From: an uncultured Collinsella sp.
GTDB taxonomy: Bacteria; Actinomycetota; Coriobacteriia; Coriobacteriales; Coriobacteriaceae
Assembly (NCBI GenBank): GCA_900555955.1
Contig: USNA01000032.1
Span: 1-8,287, forward strand
DNA length: 8,287 nt
Reading direction: 5' to 3'
Numbering within the stretch: the first letter of the stretch is position 1; each line of letters starts with the position of its first letter. Positions 8,123 through 8,287 of this stretch are shown one piece after another. The notes beneath the pieces were generated by a model. It did no database searches and was not told the origin of the DNA. It saw only the letters and a list, made by a program, of their open reading frames with translations. The position numbers and the translations under genes were made by a program.

Positions 8123-8287
8123 AGGCGTTCCTATCGAGGCCACTGTAAATCGACAATCCAAATCCGAGTTGCGCAACAATCAAATCAAGCCCATTTCAAG
8201 CAAGAGCTTCCTCCGGGAAACGGGCCCATCCCAACAAAGTGCAATTCAGACCCTCCCAAGCATGCATTTGCTGCACCTAATAGAAAC
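8123..8287 (-). other. Upstream region of the minus-strand gene, no gene seen
   Basis: No coding frame is supportable. GTTGCGCAAC (8168-8177) is a perfect 10-base palindrome about 46 bases upstream of the gene start and could be an operator. On the minus strand TACAGT (8143-8148) is a fair -10-like hexamer, but no matching -35 lies at proper spacing. Beyond it are TTGGGAGGG and TTGGGATGGG (minus-strand reading, about 8231-8259), a loose direct repeat. Confidence 0.35.

Overview
The window looks like chromosomal housekeeping DNA from a high-GC Gram-positive of the Coriobacteriia, most likely Collinsella or a close relative. This rests on protein character (SecA, an actinobacterial-style RF2 and a transketolase split into two subunits), strong GC bias at third codon positions and purine-rich Shine-Dalgarno sites. 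No 16S or other marker is present, so genus level is inference.

Layout: 1-233 is a non-coding leader with inverted repeats. secA (234-3041, +) is followed with a 1-base overlap by prfB (RF2, 3041-4179, +). A 167-base gap (4180-4346) carries two terminator-like, partly repeated elements and then a strong hairpin with a T-run ending exactly where the next Shine-Dalgarno begins. Then come a YitT-family membrane protein (4347-5237, +), a 246-base gap with a possible promoter, and the N- and C-terminal transketolase subunits (5484-6308 and 6310-7251, +; one base between them). A repeat-rich, terminator-bearing gap leads to a convergent gene on the minus strand (7373-8122), a small zinc-ribbon, single-pass membrane protein of unknown function. 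The last 165 bases are its upstream region.

How the genes fit together: secA and prfB are coupled (protein export motor and translation termination). The transketolase pair forms one heteromeric ThDP enzyme of the non-oxidative pentose phosphate pathway. The YitT-like and zinc-ribbon proteins have no evident functional link to either pair.

Most of the window is ordinary, and I see no mobile element, CRISPR array, tRNA or rRNA, and no convincing new multi-gene system. The points deserving a second look are: (i) prfB has a well-placed Shine-Dalgarno and ATG, but they lie out of frame with the RF2 body, with a C CCA AAA heptamer at the point where a -1 shift would restore the frame; the UGA-based +1 RF2 frameshift site is absent; (ii) the RF2 codon-recognition tripeptide reads SPT instead of SPF; (iii) a terminator-like hairpin abuts the yitT-like ribosome-binding site; (iv) a 14-bp perfect inverted repeat has one arm encoding the C-terminus of the minus-strand gene.
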